Assembly (NCBI RefSeq): GCF_030053115.1
Contig: NZ_CP125619.1
Location: 5,506,001-5,570,000, forward strand
Source: Pseudomonas svalbardensis
Lineage (GTDB): Bacteria; Pseudomonadota; Gammaproteobacteria; Pseudomonadales; Pseudomonadaceae
Length of the DNA: 64,000 nucleotides
Direction: 5' to 3'
The notes beneath the pieces are model-generated. The model did not search any database. It saw nothing but the letters and a program-made list of their open reading frames with translations, and was not told the origin of the DNA. Shown in pieces: positions 56,249 through 64,000 of this stretch (its first letter is position 1; every line of letters begins with the position of its first letter). Both the position numbers and the translations under genes were made by a program.

Positions 56249-56862
56249 GCCCGGTCTGCCTCACCCTGGTGCTCGTTGCCCATCATGTGGTCGAGCTTGC
56301 TGGCCTTGGTGGCCAGGTAGAGTTTGTTATGCGGGTTATGGCCGGTGTGCAGCGGCACGCGCTCGGCGACCACGATGCCCATGTCGGTCAAGGCTTTGAC
56401 CTTGCGTGGGTTATTGGTCATCAGACGCAGGGATTTCACGCCCAGGTGCTCCAGCATCGGCAGGCACATGGCGTAGTCACGTTGGTCGGCGGCAAAGCCC
56501 AGACGCTCGTTGGCTTCAACGGTATCGGCGCCGCCATCCTGCAATTCATAGGCGCGGATCTTGTTCAGCAGGCCAATACCACGGCCCTCTTGACGCAAGT
56601 ACAGCAACACGCCCCGGCCCTCACGGGCGATGGCCTGCAAGGCAGCCTCGAGCTGCGAGCCGCAGTCGCAACGCTGGCTGAACAAGGCATCGCCGGTCAG
56701 GCATTCGGAGTGCAACCGGCCGAGTACCGGGGCACCGTCGACGAACTCACCCAGGCTCAGCACAACGTGCTCGCGCCCGTTTTCTTCATCGAGAAAGCCG
56801 TGCATGGTGAATTGCGCAAAAGGCGTTGGCAGCTTGGAAGCGGCGACAAAAACGACAGGCAC
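56245..56862 (-). CDS. ribA: GTP cyclohydrolase II
   Basis: First enzyme of riboflavin synthesis, opening the GTP ring. The zinc ligands are Cys54, Cys65 and Cys67 in [21 protein letters not shown]; the [20 protein letters not shown] and [11 protein letters not shown] blocks are complete. The start is GTG at 56862 with AGGAG before it (205 aa); the ATG six codons upstream has no Shine-Dalgarno. It is separate from the rib operon at 59.9-63.5 kb and, unlike RibBX there, has a full active site. Confidence 0.96.
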   Translation of the reverse strand: MPVVFVAASKLPTPFAQFTMHGFLDEENGREHVVLSLGEFVDGAPVLGRLHSECLTGDALFSQRCDCGSQLEAALQAIAREGRGVLLYLRQEGRGIGLLNKIRAYELQDGGADTVEANERLGFAADQRDYAMCLPMLEHLGVKSLRLMTNNPRKVKALTDMGIVVAERVPLHTGHNPHNKLYLATKASKLDHMMGNEHQGEADRA

Positions 56863-57168
56863 CGGTGTGCTCCTGATCAATAAGTACTGGAGATTCGCAG
56901 AGGCGGCATTGTAACAGCACGTTCCGACAGACGCTTAGGCTGAATTATGGGGCATAACAATCAAAAAGTTAGATCACTAGTGCCTAAGGCCCAGTCTACG
57001 CACGCCCTGTAATTGAATGGACTCGCCCACGCCGAGGCGTCAATGCGCCACGGTGGCAGAGCCGTCGTGAAACCTGTCGACTCGGTCAGTCTGATACACC
57101 GCGGTGCCTGAATTTACGACGGCTTCGCCGCCGGACGCAGGCTTCGCCAGCGGCTACAGGGTTCGCGC
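56863..57168. other. 300-bp intergenic region with single family B REP unit
   Basis: No gene is seen. A single family B palindromic unit (CGGCTTCGCCGCCGGACGC and its continuation near 57118-57158) lies close to the right end. An AT-rich part around 56940-56985 may hold the ribA promoter. No FMN or cobalamin riboswitch pattern is recognisable. Confidence 0.6.
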
Positions 57169-57906
57169 TTAGTTTGAGTCGAACGGATAGGGTTGTTTCC
57201 AGCGCTCGAAGATCGGTTTCAGCTGGCCGTTCTTCACCAGTTGCTCCATGCGTTGGTCGAAAAGCGCCATCAGGGTGCGAGCCTTGGGGGTCTTGGCAAA
57301 GCACAGATACAGCGGCAGTTCCGCGATGTGGGTGCGACGGAACTGCGACGGATCCTTGGCCCACCTGAGGACATAGTCGACCTCGGTCAGCGCGTCGATG
57401 TAAAAGTCGGCGCGGTTGCGGGTCAACATCGACAAAATCCCGGTACGCCGCATGACTTCGTTATAGCGGCGTACGTTAGGCAGGTAATCCTGAAAGTCGT
57501 AGCCGCGGACCCAGGCCAGTCGATAGTTGCCCAGGGTTTCCGGGGTCGGCGCAGGGTTGCTGGCCAGCCCCAAGGCATAGATGTGATCGGTATCGAAGTT
57601 CCAGCGCGGATAGAGCAGATCGCTGGACTCATCAAGATAGGAGCCGACACAGGCATCCACTTCGCCGCGCTGGGCCAGGCCCATGGAGCGGACGTAGGGT
57701 TCGCTGCGGATGTCCAGCTTGACCCCCGCTGGCTCGAAGACTTCCCGCAACACGTCCCAGCCCAGACCGTGGCCATCGGCGGCGGTGTAGTCTTCCCAAT
57801 CTTCGCTGGCCAGATGAATCACCGACGGCGTTGCATCCCCGTCACTAGCTTGGGCGAGCGAGCAAAACATCGCGAAAATCATCACAGCCAACCAGCGCCG
57901 AGCCAT
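57169..57906 (-). CDS. periplasmic solute-binding protein (family 3, PF00497 type)
   Basis: Exported solute-binding protein (245 aa) with a leader ending SLAQASDG. The mature part follows the PF00497 layout: VIHLASEDWEDYTAADGHGLGWDVLREVFEPAGVKL, YVRSMGLAQRGEVDACVGSYLDE, DALTEVDYVL. Ligand unknown. No permease or ATPase lies nearby, so it is a solitary member. The start at 57906 begins a proper signal peptide; the frame is open further upstream. It lies 22 bases downstream of pgpA. Confidence 0.87.
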   Translation of the reverse strand: MARRWLAVMIFAMFCSLAQASDGDATPSVIHLASEDWEDYTAADGHGLGWDVLREVFEPAGVKLDIRSEPYVRSMGLAQRGEVDACVGSYLDESSDLLYPRWNFDTDHIYALGLASNPAPTPETLGNYRLAWVRGYDFQDYLPNVRRYNEVMRRTGILSMLTRNRADFYIDALTEVDYVLRWAKDPSQFRRTHIAELPLYLCFAKTPKARTLMALFDQRMEQLVKNGQLKPIFERWKQPYPFDSN

Positions 57907-57928
57907 CCCTAGTCCCCTGTTTTGCCCG

Positions 57929-58432
57929 TCAGGCAAAAATCCATACCAGCCCCTGCATCGCCAACCACGCAAACACCCCGGCCAATACGTCATCGAGCAT
58001 GATCCCAACGCCGCCATGCACATGCCGGTCGATCCAGCGAATCGGCCACGGCTTGAGGATGTCGAAGAAGCGGAACATCAAAAACCCCGCCAGCAACCAG
58101 TACCAACCTTCCGGCACCAGCCACAGGGTGATCCACATCCCGACCATTTCGTCCCAGACGATGCCTTCATGGTCGTGCACCCGCAAATCGTCAGCGACCT
58201 TGCCGCACAGCCAGAAGCCAAACAGCATGGTGATGCCGAGCATCAGCCAGTAACCCCAATCGGGCAGCATCTGCCACAACGGGATAAAGGGTAGCGCAAC
58301 TAACGAACCCCAGGTGCCCGGTGCTTTTGGCAAGGTGCCCGAGCCGAAGCCGAACGCCAGGAAATGCCACGGATTGCGCCAGACCGAGGGCGGTACGAAT
58401 TCCGCCGGGACCTGTTTGGGATGATCTGTCAC
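57929..58432 (-). CDS. pgpA: phosphatidylglycerophosphatase A
   Basis: Inner-membrane phosphatase (167 aa) that removes phosphate from phosphatidylglycerophosphate. The PgpA pattern is complete: FGSGTLPKAPGTWGSLVALPF, HDHEGIVWDEMVGMWI and the C-terminal FRFFDILKPWPIRWIDRHVHGGVGIMLDDVLAGVFA. Start overlaps the thiL stop by four bases. Confidence 0.96.
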   Translation of the reverse strand: MTDHPKQVPAEFVPPSVWRNPWHFLAFGFGSGTLPKAPGTWGSLVALPFIPLWQMLPDWGYWLMLGITMLFGFWLCGKVADDLRVHDHEGIVWDEMVGMWITLWLVPEGWYWLLAGFLMFRFFDILKPWPIRWIDRHVHGGVGIMLDDVLAGVFAWLAMQGLVWIFA

Positions 58433-59394
58433 GGTGTCTCCCGAAAATGTTGATAGCCCCGGGTTTGCGGGGTGATGTCTTGTCCATCAGCGTCCAGCAG
58501 CACTACGCCCTGCCCCGTCACAACACGCCCGACCACATGGATCGGCCAGCCGTCGCTCAACAATTGCGGCAACTCGACGGACGGCAAGGTAAAGGCCAGC
58601 ACGTAATCATCACCACCGCTCAGGGCCGCTTTTTCGGCACCCGACTGGCCGAGGAAGGCGACTAAAGCGTTCGACAGTGGCAGCATGTCCCGTTCAACCT
58701 GAATGCCGACCTTCGATGCGAGGGCAATATGCCCGCAGTCCGCGAGCAGGCCGTCGGAGATGTCCAGCGCCGAGGTGGCTTTGCCGCGTAGCGCCTGGCC
58801 CAACGCGAGTTGCGGCTGCGGTGACCAGTAATGTGCCAGCAGCGGATCGGCGATGGTGGCTTCAGCCGTCCGCTGACCGAGCACCAGCGGCAATGCCCCC
58901 GCCGCGTTGCCAAGCTCACCGCCAACGCACAGCAAGTCGCCTGGCTGCGCACCGCTGCGGGTCAACGCCAGACCTGCCGGTACACGACCGAACACGGTCA
59001 TGGTCAGGCTCAACGACCCACGGGTGGTATCACCGCCCACCAGGGCCACACCACAGCGCTGCGCCATGATGTTCAAACCACGGGCGTAGGCGTCCAGCCA
59101 ATCGGCGGTCACCGTCGGCAAGGTCAGGGCAAGGGTAAAGGCAACGGGAGTGGCGCCCATGGCAGCCAGATCGCTGACGGCCACAGCCAGCGAGCGCTGA
59201 CCGAGCAGAAACGGGTCGCAAGGATCTGTGAAATGCACACCGGCAACCAGTGTGTCGGTGGAAATTGCCAACTGCTCCCCGGGGGGAACAGCCAGCAAGG
59301 CGCAGTCATCGCCGATCCCGAGGGCAACGCCTTCGCCGCCTTGCGCACAAGGCGCGGCGGCGAAGAAATTGCGGATCAGCTCAAACTCGCCCAT
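58429..59394 (-). CDS. thiL: thiamine-monophosphate kinase
   Basis: Enzyme (321 aa) that makes thiamine diphosphate from thiamine monophosphate and ATP. Blocks: GIGDDCALLAVPPGEQLAISTDTLVAGVHF near the N-terminus, GVALVGGDTTRGSLSLTMTVFG, and SGGDDYVLAFTLP. The ATG at 59394 (MGEFELIRNFF) is the family start; an ATG three codons upstream is possible. Lies 20 bases after nusB. Confidence 0.96.
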   Translation of the reverse strand: MGEFELIRNFFAAAPCAQGGEGVALGIGDDCALLAVPPGEQLAISTDTLVAGVHFTDPCDPFLLGQRSLAVAVSDLAAMGATPVAFTLALTLPTVTADWLDAYARGLNIMAQRCGVALVGGDTTRGSLSLTMTVFGRVPAGLALTRSGAQPGDLLCVGGELGNAAGALPLVLGQRTAEATIADPLLAHYWSPQPQLALGQALRGKATSALDISDGLLADCGHIALASKVGIQVERDMLPLSNALVAFLGQSGAEKAALSGGDDYVLAFTLPSVELPQLLSDGWPIHVVGRVVTGQGVVLLDADGQDITPQTRGYQHFRETP

Positions 59395-59414
59395 GGCAGC
59401 CATTCAAGCGCGAA

Positions 59415-59915
59415 TCAGCGCTTGAACGCCTTCACTTCAGCTTCACGCAGACGCGGGGCCAGCTTGTCGAGTACACCGTTGACGAACTTGTGGCCGTCGG
59501 TGGAACCGAAGACTTTCGCCAGCTCGATACCTTCGTTGATCACAACGCGGTACGGCACGTCGACGCGCTTGAGCAGTTCCCAGGTCGACAGGCGCAGAAC
59601 GGCCAGTTCAACCGGGTCCAGCTCTTCGATCGTGATGTCCAGGCACGGTGTCAGTGCAGCGTCGATCTCAGGCTTGTGAGCCGGAACGCCGTGCAGGATG
59701 TCGTGAAAGTAAGCGGCATCGACATCGCTGAAATCGTTATCGACCCGGAACTGCGCTTCGATCTCGTTCAAAGATTGCTTGGCCATGTGCCATTGGTACA
59801 GCGCTTGAGTCGCGAGCTGACGGGCTTCGCGACGCTTGACGCTTTTCGATGGCTTGCCGGCATCCGCAGGCTTTGGATCGCGCGGGTTGAAACGATCGCT
59901 TTCGTCGCTAATCAC
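59415..59915 (-). CDS. nusB: transcription antitermination factor NusB
   Basis: RNA-binding protein (166 aa) that acts with NusE in rRNA antitermination. The all-helical family pattern is seen: [89 protein letters not shown] charged N-terminal 30-residue tail precedes it. Overlaps ribH by four bases. Confidence 0.96.
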   Translation of the reverse strand: MISDESDRFNPRDPKPADAGKPSKSVKRREARQLATQALYQWHMAKQSLNEIEAQFRVDNDFSDVDAAYFHDILHGVPAHKPEIDAALTPCLDITIEELDPVELAVLRLSTWELLKRVDVPYRVVINEGIELAKVFGSTDGHKFVNGVLDKLAPRLREAEVKAFKR

Positions 59916-60388
59916 TTGGCCTCCAACTGCGCCAGCAGGCTGACCATTTCCAGAGCGGACAGGGCAGCTTCAGCACCTTTGTTACCGGCCTTGGTGCCGG
60001 AACGTTCGATGGCTTGCTCGATGGAATCAACAGTCAGCACGCCAAATGCGACTGGAACGCCGAACTCCATGGACACCTGGGCCAGGCCCTTGGTGCATTC
60101 GCCAGCCACGTATTCGAAGTGCGGAGTACCGCCACGAATGACCGCGCCCAGGGCGATGATTGCCGCGTATTCGCCCTTCTGAGCGACTTTCTGCGCAACC
60201 AGCGGGATTTCGAAGGCGCCAGGTGCGCGGATGATGGTGATGTCGCTTTCGCTCACGCCGTGGCGAACCAGGGCATCAACTGCACCGCTGACCAGACTTT
60301 CAACGACGAAGCTGTTGAAACGGCCTACTACCAAAGCGTAGCGGCCTTTAGGGGCGATGAAGGTACCTTCGATGGTCTTCAGGGTCAT
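59912..60388 (-). CDS. ribH: 6,7-dimethyl-8-ribityllumazine synthase
   Basis: Lumazine synthase (158 aa), which condenses dihydroxybutanone phosphate with the pyrimidine to lumazine. Signatures: [57 protein letters not shown] and [17 protein letters not shown]. Followed by nusB. A perfect hairpin lies between ribBX and this gene. Confidence 0.97.
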   Translation of the reverse strand: MTLKTIEGTFIAPKGRYALVVGRFNSFVVESLVSGAVDALVRHGVSESDITIIRAPGAFEIPLVAQKVAQKGEYAAIIALGAVIRGGTPHFEYVAGECTKGLAQVSMEFGVPVAFGVLTVDSIEQAIERSGTKAGNKGAEAALSALEMVSLLAQLEAK

Positions 60389-60410
60389 TCGTTAGATCTC
60401 TTAAAGAGCC

Positions 60411-60433
60411 GGGACGCGTTTTCTACGCGTCCC
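60411..60433 (-). promoter_or_regulatory. perfect hairpin between ribBX and ribH
   Basis: GGGACGCG (60411-60418) and CGCGTCCC (60426-60433) form an 8-bp stem around a 7-base loop, 23 bases upstream of the ribH start on the minus strand. There is no long T run. It could be an attenuator or stabilise the ribH message. Confidence 0.6.
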
Positions 60434-60479
60434 TCAGTGATGTGTTAACCGCGAATCAAGGACTGGAAACAACCGGTCA

Positions 60480-61571
60480 TTATTCGGAGGGCACGTATTC
60501 TACAACTTCCAGATCGAAACCGGATATCGCATTAAATTTCATTGGCGCACTCATCAGGCGCATTTTGCGCACGCCCAGGTCCCGGAGGATCTGCGAACCG
60601 GCACCGACAATGCTGTAGGTGGTCGGTTTTTTCGCCGGTACGTGCTCCGCGGTTTCGCGGATATGCGCCAGCAACACGTCGCCATCGAGCGGGTGACCGA
60701 GCAACAGCACCACACCGCTGCCCGCCTCGGCAACCGCGGCCATCGCGGCGCGCAGGCTCCAGCGGCCAGGCTGCTTGACCATCAACAGGTCGCGCAACGG
60801 GTCCATGTTGTGCACCCGAACCAGGGTCGGCTCTTCGGCGCACACGGTGCCCAGAGTCAGGGCCATGTGCACGTCGCCTTCCACGGAATCACGATAGGTC
60901 ACCAGGTTGAATTGGCCCAGTTCGCTGTCCAGCGGCTGCTCGGCAATCCGCTGAACGGTACGTTCGTGGATCATCCGGTAGTGAATCAGGTCGGCGATGG
61001 TGCCGATCTTGATGTTGTGTTCGGCAGCAAACGCTTCCAGTTCCGCGCGACGGGACATGGTGCCGTCGTCGTTCATCACTTCGCAGATCACGCCGCTCGG
61101 CTCGAAACCGGCCATGCGTGCCAGGTCGCACGCCGCTTCGGTGTGGCCGGCACGAGCGAGGGTGCCGCCAGCCTGAGCCATCAGCGGGAAGATGTGGCCG
61201 GGGCTGACGATGTCTTCAGCCTTGGCGTCTTTTGCGGCAGCGGCCTGCACGGTACGCGCACGGTCGGCGGCAGAAATGCCGGTGGTCACGCCGGTGGCTG
61301 CTTCGATGGACACGGTGAACTTGGTACCGAAGCCGGAACCGTTGCGCGGCGCCATCAAGGGCAGCTTCAGCAGTTCGCAGCGCTCGCGGCTCATCGGCAT
61401 GCAGATCAGGCCACGGGCGTGCTTGGCCATGAAGTTGATGTGTTCTGGCTGGCAGCACTCGGCGGCCATGATCAGATCGCCTTCGTTTTCGCGGTCTTCG
61501 TCATCCATGAGGATGACCATCTTGCCTTGGCGGATGTCTTCAACCAGTTCTTCGATGCTATTGAGCGCCAC
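60480..61571 (-). CDS. ribBA: 3,4-dihydroxy-2-butanone 4-phosphate synthase fused to degenerate GTP cyclohydrolase-like domain
   Basis: Protein of 363 aa. Residues 1-200 are a complete RibB domain: DDEDRENEGDLIMAAECC, HARGLICMPMS, FPLMAQAGGTLARAGHTEAACDLARMAG. Residues 200-363 resemble GTP cyclohydrolase II but lack its key residues: where RibA has [17 protein letters not shown] this protein has VHNMDPLRDLLMVKQPG, with no zinc cysteines. It is therefore a RibB with a non-catalytic C-terminal half (the RibBX form known in Proteobacteria), not an active RibBA; ribA at 56245-56862 supplies the cyclohydrolase. Confidence 0.93.
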   Translation of the reverse strand: MALNSIEELVEDIRQGKMVILMDDEDRENEGDLIMAAECCQPEHINFMAKHARGLICMPMSRERCELLKLPLMAPRNGSGFGTKFTVSIEAATGVTTGISAADRARTVQAAAAKDAKAEDIVSPGHIFPLMAQAGGTLARAGHTEAACDLARMAGFEPSGVICEVMNDDGTMSRRAELEAFAAEHNIKIGTIADLIHYRMIHERTVQRIAEQPLDSELGQFNLVTYRDSVEGDVHMALTLGTVCAEEPTLVRVHNMDPLRDLLMVKQPGRWSLRAAMAAVAEAGSGVVLLLGHPLDGDVLLAHIRETAEHVPAKKPTTYSIVGAGSQILRDLGVRKMRLMSAPMKFNAISGFDLEVVEYVPSE

Positions 61572-61602
61572 AAGGCACCCCCCTTCTTTCGAAATTTGAG
61601 CT

Positions 61603-62280
61603 TCAGGATTTGAGGTAGCCGTTTTGGGCCAGAAAGCTTTCGGTGATGTTACTGGGCTCTTTAGAAGTAGAGCTGGGCTCTGCGGCCTTGTCGCCTAGTA
61701 ATAGGCGTTCCAGATAACGTGCCAGCAAGTCAACTTCAAGATTCACCCGGCGACCTGGCTGGTAAGACGCCATGATGGTTTCGCTCAGGGTGTGCGGAAT
61801 GATCGTCAGCAAGAACTCGGCGCCATCGACCGCGTTCACGGTCAGGCTGGTGCCGTCGACGGTGATCGAGCCTTTATGGGCGATGTACTTGGCCAGCTCT
61901 TTGGGAGCGCGGATGCGGAACTCCACAGCGCGAGCATTCTCAGTACGGGCAACCACTTCGCCCACGCCATCGACATGGCCGCTGACCAGATGCCCGCCGA
62001 GGCGAGTGGTCGGGGTCAGGGCTTTTTCCAGGTTGACCGGGCTGCCGCTTTTCAGATCATTCATGGCGGTGCAGTCGAGGGTTTCGCGACTGACGTCCGC
62101 CGCAAAGCCGTTGCCTGGTAACTCAACCGCGGTCAGGCACACGCCGTTGACCGCGATGCTGTCGCCCAGTTTGACGTCGCTCAGATCGAGCTTGCCGGTT
62201 TCTACGTGTACCCGCACATCTCCGCCTTTTGGGGTCAATGCACGAATACTGCCGATGGATTCGATGATGCCGGTAAACAT
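61603..62280 (-). CDS. ribE: riboflavin synthase alpha subunit
   Basis: Enzyme of 225 aa that dismutates two lumazine molecules to riboflavin. Two lumazine-binding repeats: MFTGIIESIGSIRAL...NGVCLTAVEL and GHLVSGHVDGVGEV...SITVDGTSLTVNAV. GAGGAGG before the ATG at 62280 fixes the start; the frame is open upstream. It lies between ribD and ribBX. Confidence 0.96.
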   Translation of the reverse strand: MFTGIIESIGSIRALTPKGGDVRVHVETGKLDLSDVKLGDSIAVNGVCLTAVELPGNGFAADVSRETLDCTAMNDLKSGSPVNLEKALTPTTRLGGHLVSGHVDGVGEVVARTENARAVEFRIRAPKELAKYIAHKGSITVDGTSLTVNAVDGAEFLLTIIPHTLSETIMASYQPGRRVNLEVDLLARYLERLLLGDKAAEPSSTSKEPSNITESFLAQNGYLKS

Positions 62281-62326
62281 GGAGTCCTCCTCGAGAACAG
62301 GGCCGTCGCGTGGCGCAGGCCCGGAA

Positions 62327-63460
62327 TTATACGCTCGCCGCTGGCGAAGGAATGGCGATGACTCGCCAGTCATCGCCAACCGCGCGAATTTCGGTGATTT
62401 TGAGTTCAGGCGCATCCTTCATTTGCGCGAGCGGCCAATCCAGCAACGGGCGCGCAGACGAACCTAAAAACTTGCCAGCGATGAAAATCTGAAACTCGTC
62501 CACCAGCCCTTGCTGAGCGAAAGCCCCGGCGAGACGCGGCCCCGCTTCGACCAACACTTCGTTGACCCCACGGGCAGCGAGTTCGACCAGCAGTTTGCGC
62601 AGGTCGACCAAGCCTTCCTCGCCCGCCACGATCAGGCATTCCGGACCGTTGGCATATTGCTCCTCGATCGCCATGCACGTGGCGACCAATGCAGGCCCGG
62701 CCTTGAAGAACGGCGCATCCAGCGGCACGCGCAGGCGGCCGTCGATCAGCACGCGAAGCGGCGGACGGCTCATGGCCAGGGCCGTTTGCTCAGGATCCAG
62801 GCCTAGTTCATCGGCACGCACAGTGAGACGGGCGTTGTCTGCCAGCACCGTGTCGGCGCCGGTCAGCACTACGCTGGCCTGGGCGCGCAGGCGTTGTACC
62901 GCAGAACGCGCCGCTGTACCGGTGATCCATTGGCTTTCACCGCTTTCCATCGCTGTCCGACCGTCGAGGCTCATGGCCAACTTGACCCGCACGAACGGTA
63001 AGCCGTGCTCCATGCGCTTGAGGAAACCTTCATTAAGCTTGCGCGCTTCGCCTTCCAGCACGCCGCTTTCGATAGCGATGCCGGCCTGGGCCAGGCGCTG
63101 CATGCCGCGACCGGCAACCGACGGATTCGGGTCTTGCATCGCCGCGACCACCCGAGCCACACCGGCATGTACCAGCGCATCCGCACAAGGCGGCGTACGT
63201 CCGTGGTGGCTGCAAGGTTCGAGGGTCACGTAAGCGGTGGCGCCTCGAGCCTTATCGCCGGCGGCGCGCAGGGCGTGGACTTCGGCGTGGGGTTCGCCGG
63301 TGCGCACGTGCCAGCCTTCGCCGACAATCTGCCCGTCCCGCACGATCACGCAGCCAACCCGCGGGTTGGGATGCGTCGTGTAATGACCTTTGCGCGCCAG
63401 TTCCAGCGCGCGGGCCATGTAATGGGCGTCGAGGATGGCTTGTTCGGAAGAGGTGGTCAT
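62327..63460 (-). CDS. ribD: bifunctional pyrimidine deaminase/reductase
   Basis: Protein of 377 aa with an N-terminal deaminase and a C-terminal reductase acting on the riboflavin pyrimidine intermediate. Zinc motif of the deaminase: [14 protein letters not shown] and [12 protein letters not shown]. The reductase half has [21 protein letters not shown] and [11 protein letters not shown]. Overlaps nrdR by four bases. Confidence 0.97.
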   Translation of the reverse strand: MTTSSEQAILDAHYMARALELARKGHYTTHPNPRVGCVIVRDGQIVGEGWHVRTGEPHAEVHALRAAGDKARGATAYVTLEPCSHHGRTPPCADALVHAGVARVVAAMQDPNPSVAGRGMQRLAQAGIAIESGVLEGEARKLNEGFLKRMEHGLPFVRVKLAMSLDGRTAMESGESQWITGTAARSAVQRLRAQASVVLTGADTVLADNARLTVRADELGLDPEQTALAMSRPPLRVLIDGRLRVPLDAPFFKAGPALVATCMAIEEQYANGPECLIVAGEEGLVDLRKLLVELAARGVNEVLVEAGPRLAGAFAQQGLVDEFQIFIAGKFLGSSARPLLDWPLAQMKDAPELKITEIRAVGDDWRVIAIPSPAASV

Positions 63461-63921
63461 TCTTTCACCGGCTCACGGGCCAGGCGATCGATCTCTTCGC
63501 GGAACTCGTTGAGGTCCTGGAAGCGCCGATACACGGAGGCGAAACGAATGTAGGCGACTTCGTCGAGCTTTTGCAGCTCGGCCATCACCAGTTCACCGAC
63601 GACAAGGGATTTAACCTCTCGCTCACCGGTGGCGCGCAGTTTGTGTTTGATGTGCACCAACGACGATTCCAGGCGCTCGACACTTACCGGGCGCTTCTCC
63701 AGCGCACGCTGCATGCCGGCGCGGAGTTTTTCTTCGTCGAACGGCTGGCGGCTGCCGTCGGTTTTGATCAGGCGCGGCAACACCAGTTCGGCCGTCTCGA
63801 ACGTCGTGAAACGCTCGCCGCAGGCCAGGCATTCGCGCCGGCGGCGCACCTGTTCGCCCTCGGCGACCAGACGCGAGTCGATGACCTTGGTGTCGTTGGC
63901 ACCGCAGAAGGGACAGTGCAT
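63457..63921 (-). CDS. nrdR: transcriptional repressor NrdR
   Basis: ATP/dATP-binding zinc-ribbon repressor of ribonucleotide reductase genes (154 aa). Zinc ribbon: [17 protein letters not shown]...[16 protein letters not shown] (Cys3, 6, 31, 34). The ATP-cone domain follows: [34 protein letters not shown]. The ATG at 63921 gives the family start MHCPFC. It is the first gene of the riboflavin series. Confidence 0.97.
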   Translation of the reverse strand: MHCPFCGANDTKVIDSRLVAEGEQVRRRRECLACGERFTTFETAELVLPRLIKTDGSRQPFDEEKLRAGMQRALEKRPVSVERLESSLVHIKHKLRATGEREVKSLVVGELVMAELQKLDEVAYIRFASVYRRFQDLNEFREEIDRLAREPVKE

Positions 63922-63943
63922 GGTGGCAGGCAACAAAAAAAGG

Positions 63944-63978
63944 GAGGGCCATGGTAGCGCATCCCCGTGGCAAGACAA
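63944..63978 (-). promoter_or_regulatory. candidate sigma-70 promoter of the nrdR-rib operon
   Basis: On the minus strand TTGTCT and TACCAT are separated by 16 bp about 25-55 bp before the nrdR start. The match is moderate, and no other promoter-like pair stands out in the 79 bases available. Confidence 0.35.
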
Positions 63979-64000
63979 GCCATAGGGTTTGCGGTATACA

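Noticed and set aside
56863..57168. Possible FMN riboswitch upstream of ribA
   Set aside because: None of the conserved RFN segments can be found in the region on either strand.

Overview
The window is chromosomal DNA of a Pseudomonas, most likely of the P. fluorescens group. The evidence is high-GC coding with strong G/C third positions, several families of Pseudomonas-type intergenic palindromes, and a gene order that, as I remember it, follows the P. aeruginosa PAO1 segment around PA3996-PA4057. No rRNA, tRNA, CRISPR array, insertion sequence or intact prophage is visible.

Layout. 1-7.3 kb: the 3' end of a lytic transglycosylase gene, an LD-carboxypeptidase, the lipoate pair lipA/lipB with a YbeD-like gene, and dacA. 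5.3-13.4 kb (minus strand): the cell-elongation cluster rlpA-mltB-rodA-mrdA with rlmH, rsfS, nadD and proA. 13.5-23 kb: mixed housekeeping genes, namely a 3-methyladenine DNA glycosylase, a DedA-PAP2 fusion, a Lon-N domain protein, an LrgA/LrgB pair, a MaoC protein, a lipoprotein joining MORN repeats to a caspase-like domain, an SDR-like protein, a YceK-like lipoprotein, ubiX and mpl. 23-31 kb: an ethanolamine catabolic locus with a sigma-54 activator, aldehyde dehydrogenase, permease and eutBC, with a good sigma-54 promoter in front of the dehydrogenase. 31-33.8 kb: an acetyltransferase, a DedA protein, an M90 peptidase and ppa.

33.8-49.7 kb is an accessory block between the conserved genes ppa and xseB. 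It holds an orphan S24-type repressor, a 5'-truncated DUF1016/PDDEXK nuclease gene, a six-gene alpha-2-macroglobulin operon (the mag/yfa type), a Fic protein with two tandem 11-bp-arm palindromes upstream, and a two-gene AAA ATPase plus HNH nuclease module that looks like the Septu anti-phage system (ptuA/ptuB).

49.7-64 kb returns to core genes: xseB-ispA-dxs, a BtuB-like receptor and a BtuF-like binding protein, then a long minus-strand riboflavin/thiamine series (nrdR-ribD-ribE-ribBX-ribH-nusB-thiL-pgpA, a solute-binding protein, ribA). The ribBX product carries a GTP-cyclohydrolase-like half without zinc cysteines; the separate ribA has them. Links across the window: adenosylcobalamin-dependent EutBC with B12 uptake proteins, and several envelope systems (elongasome, Mpl recycling, LdcA, Mag) acting on peptidoglycan.
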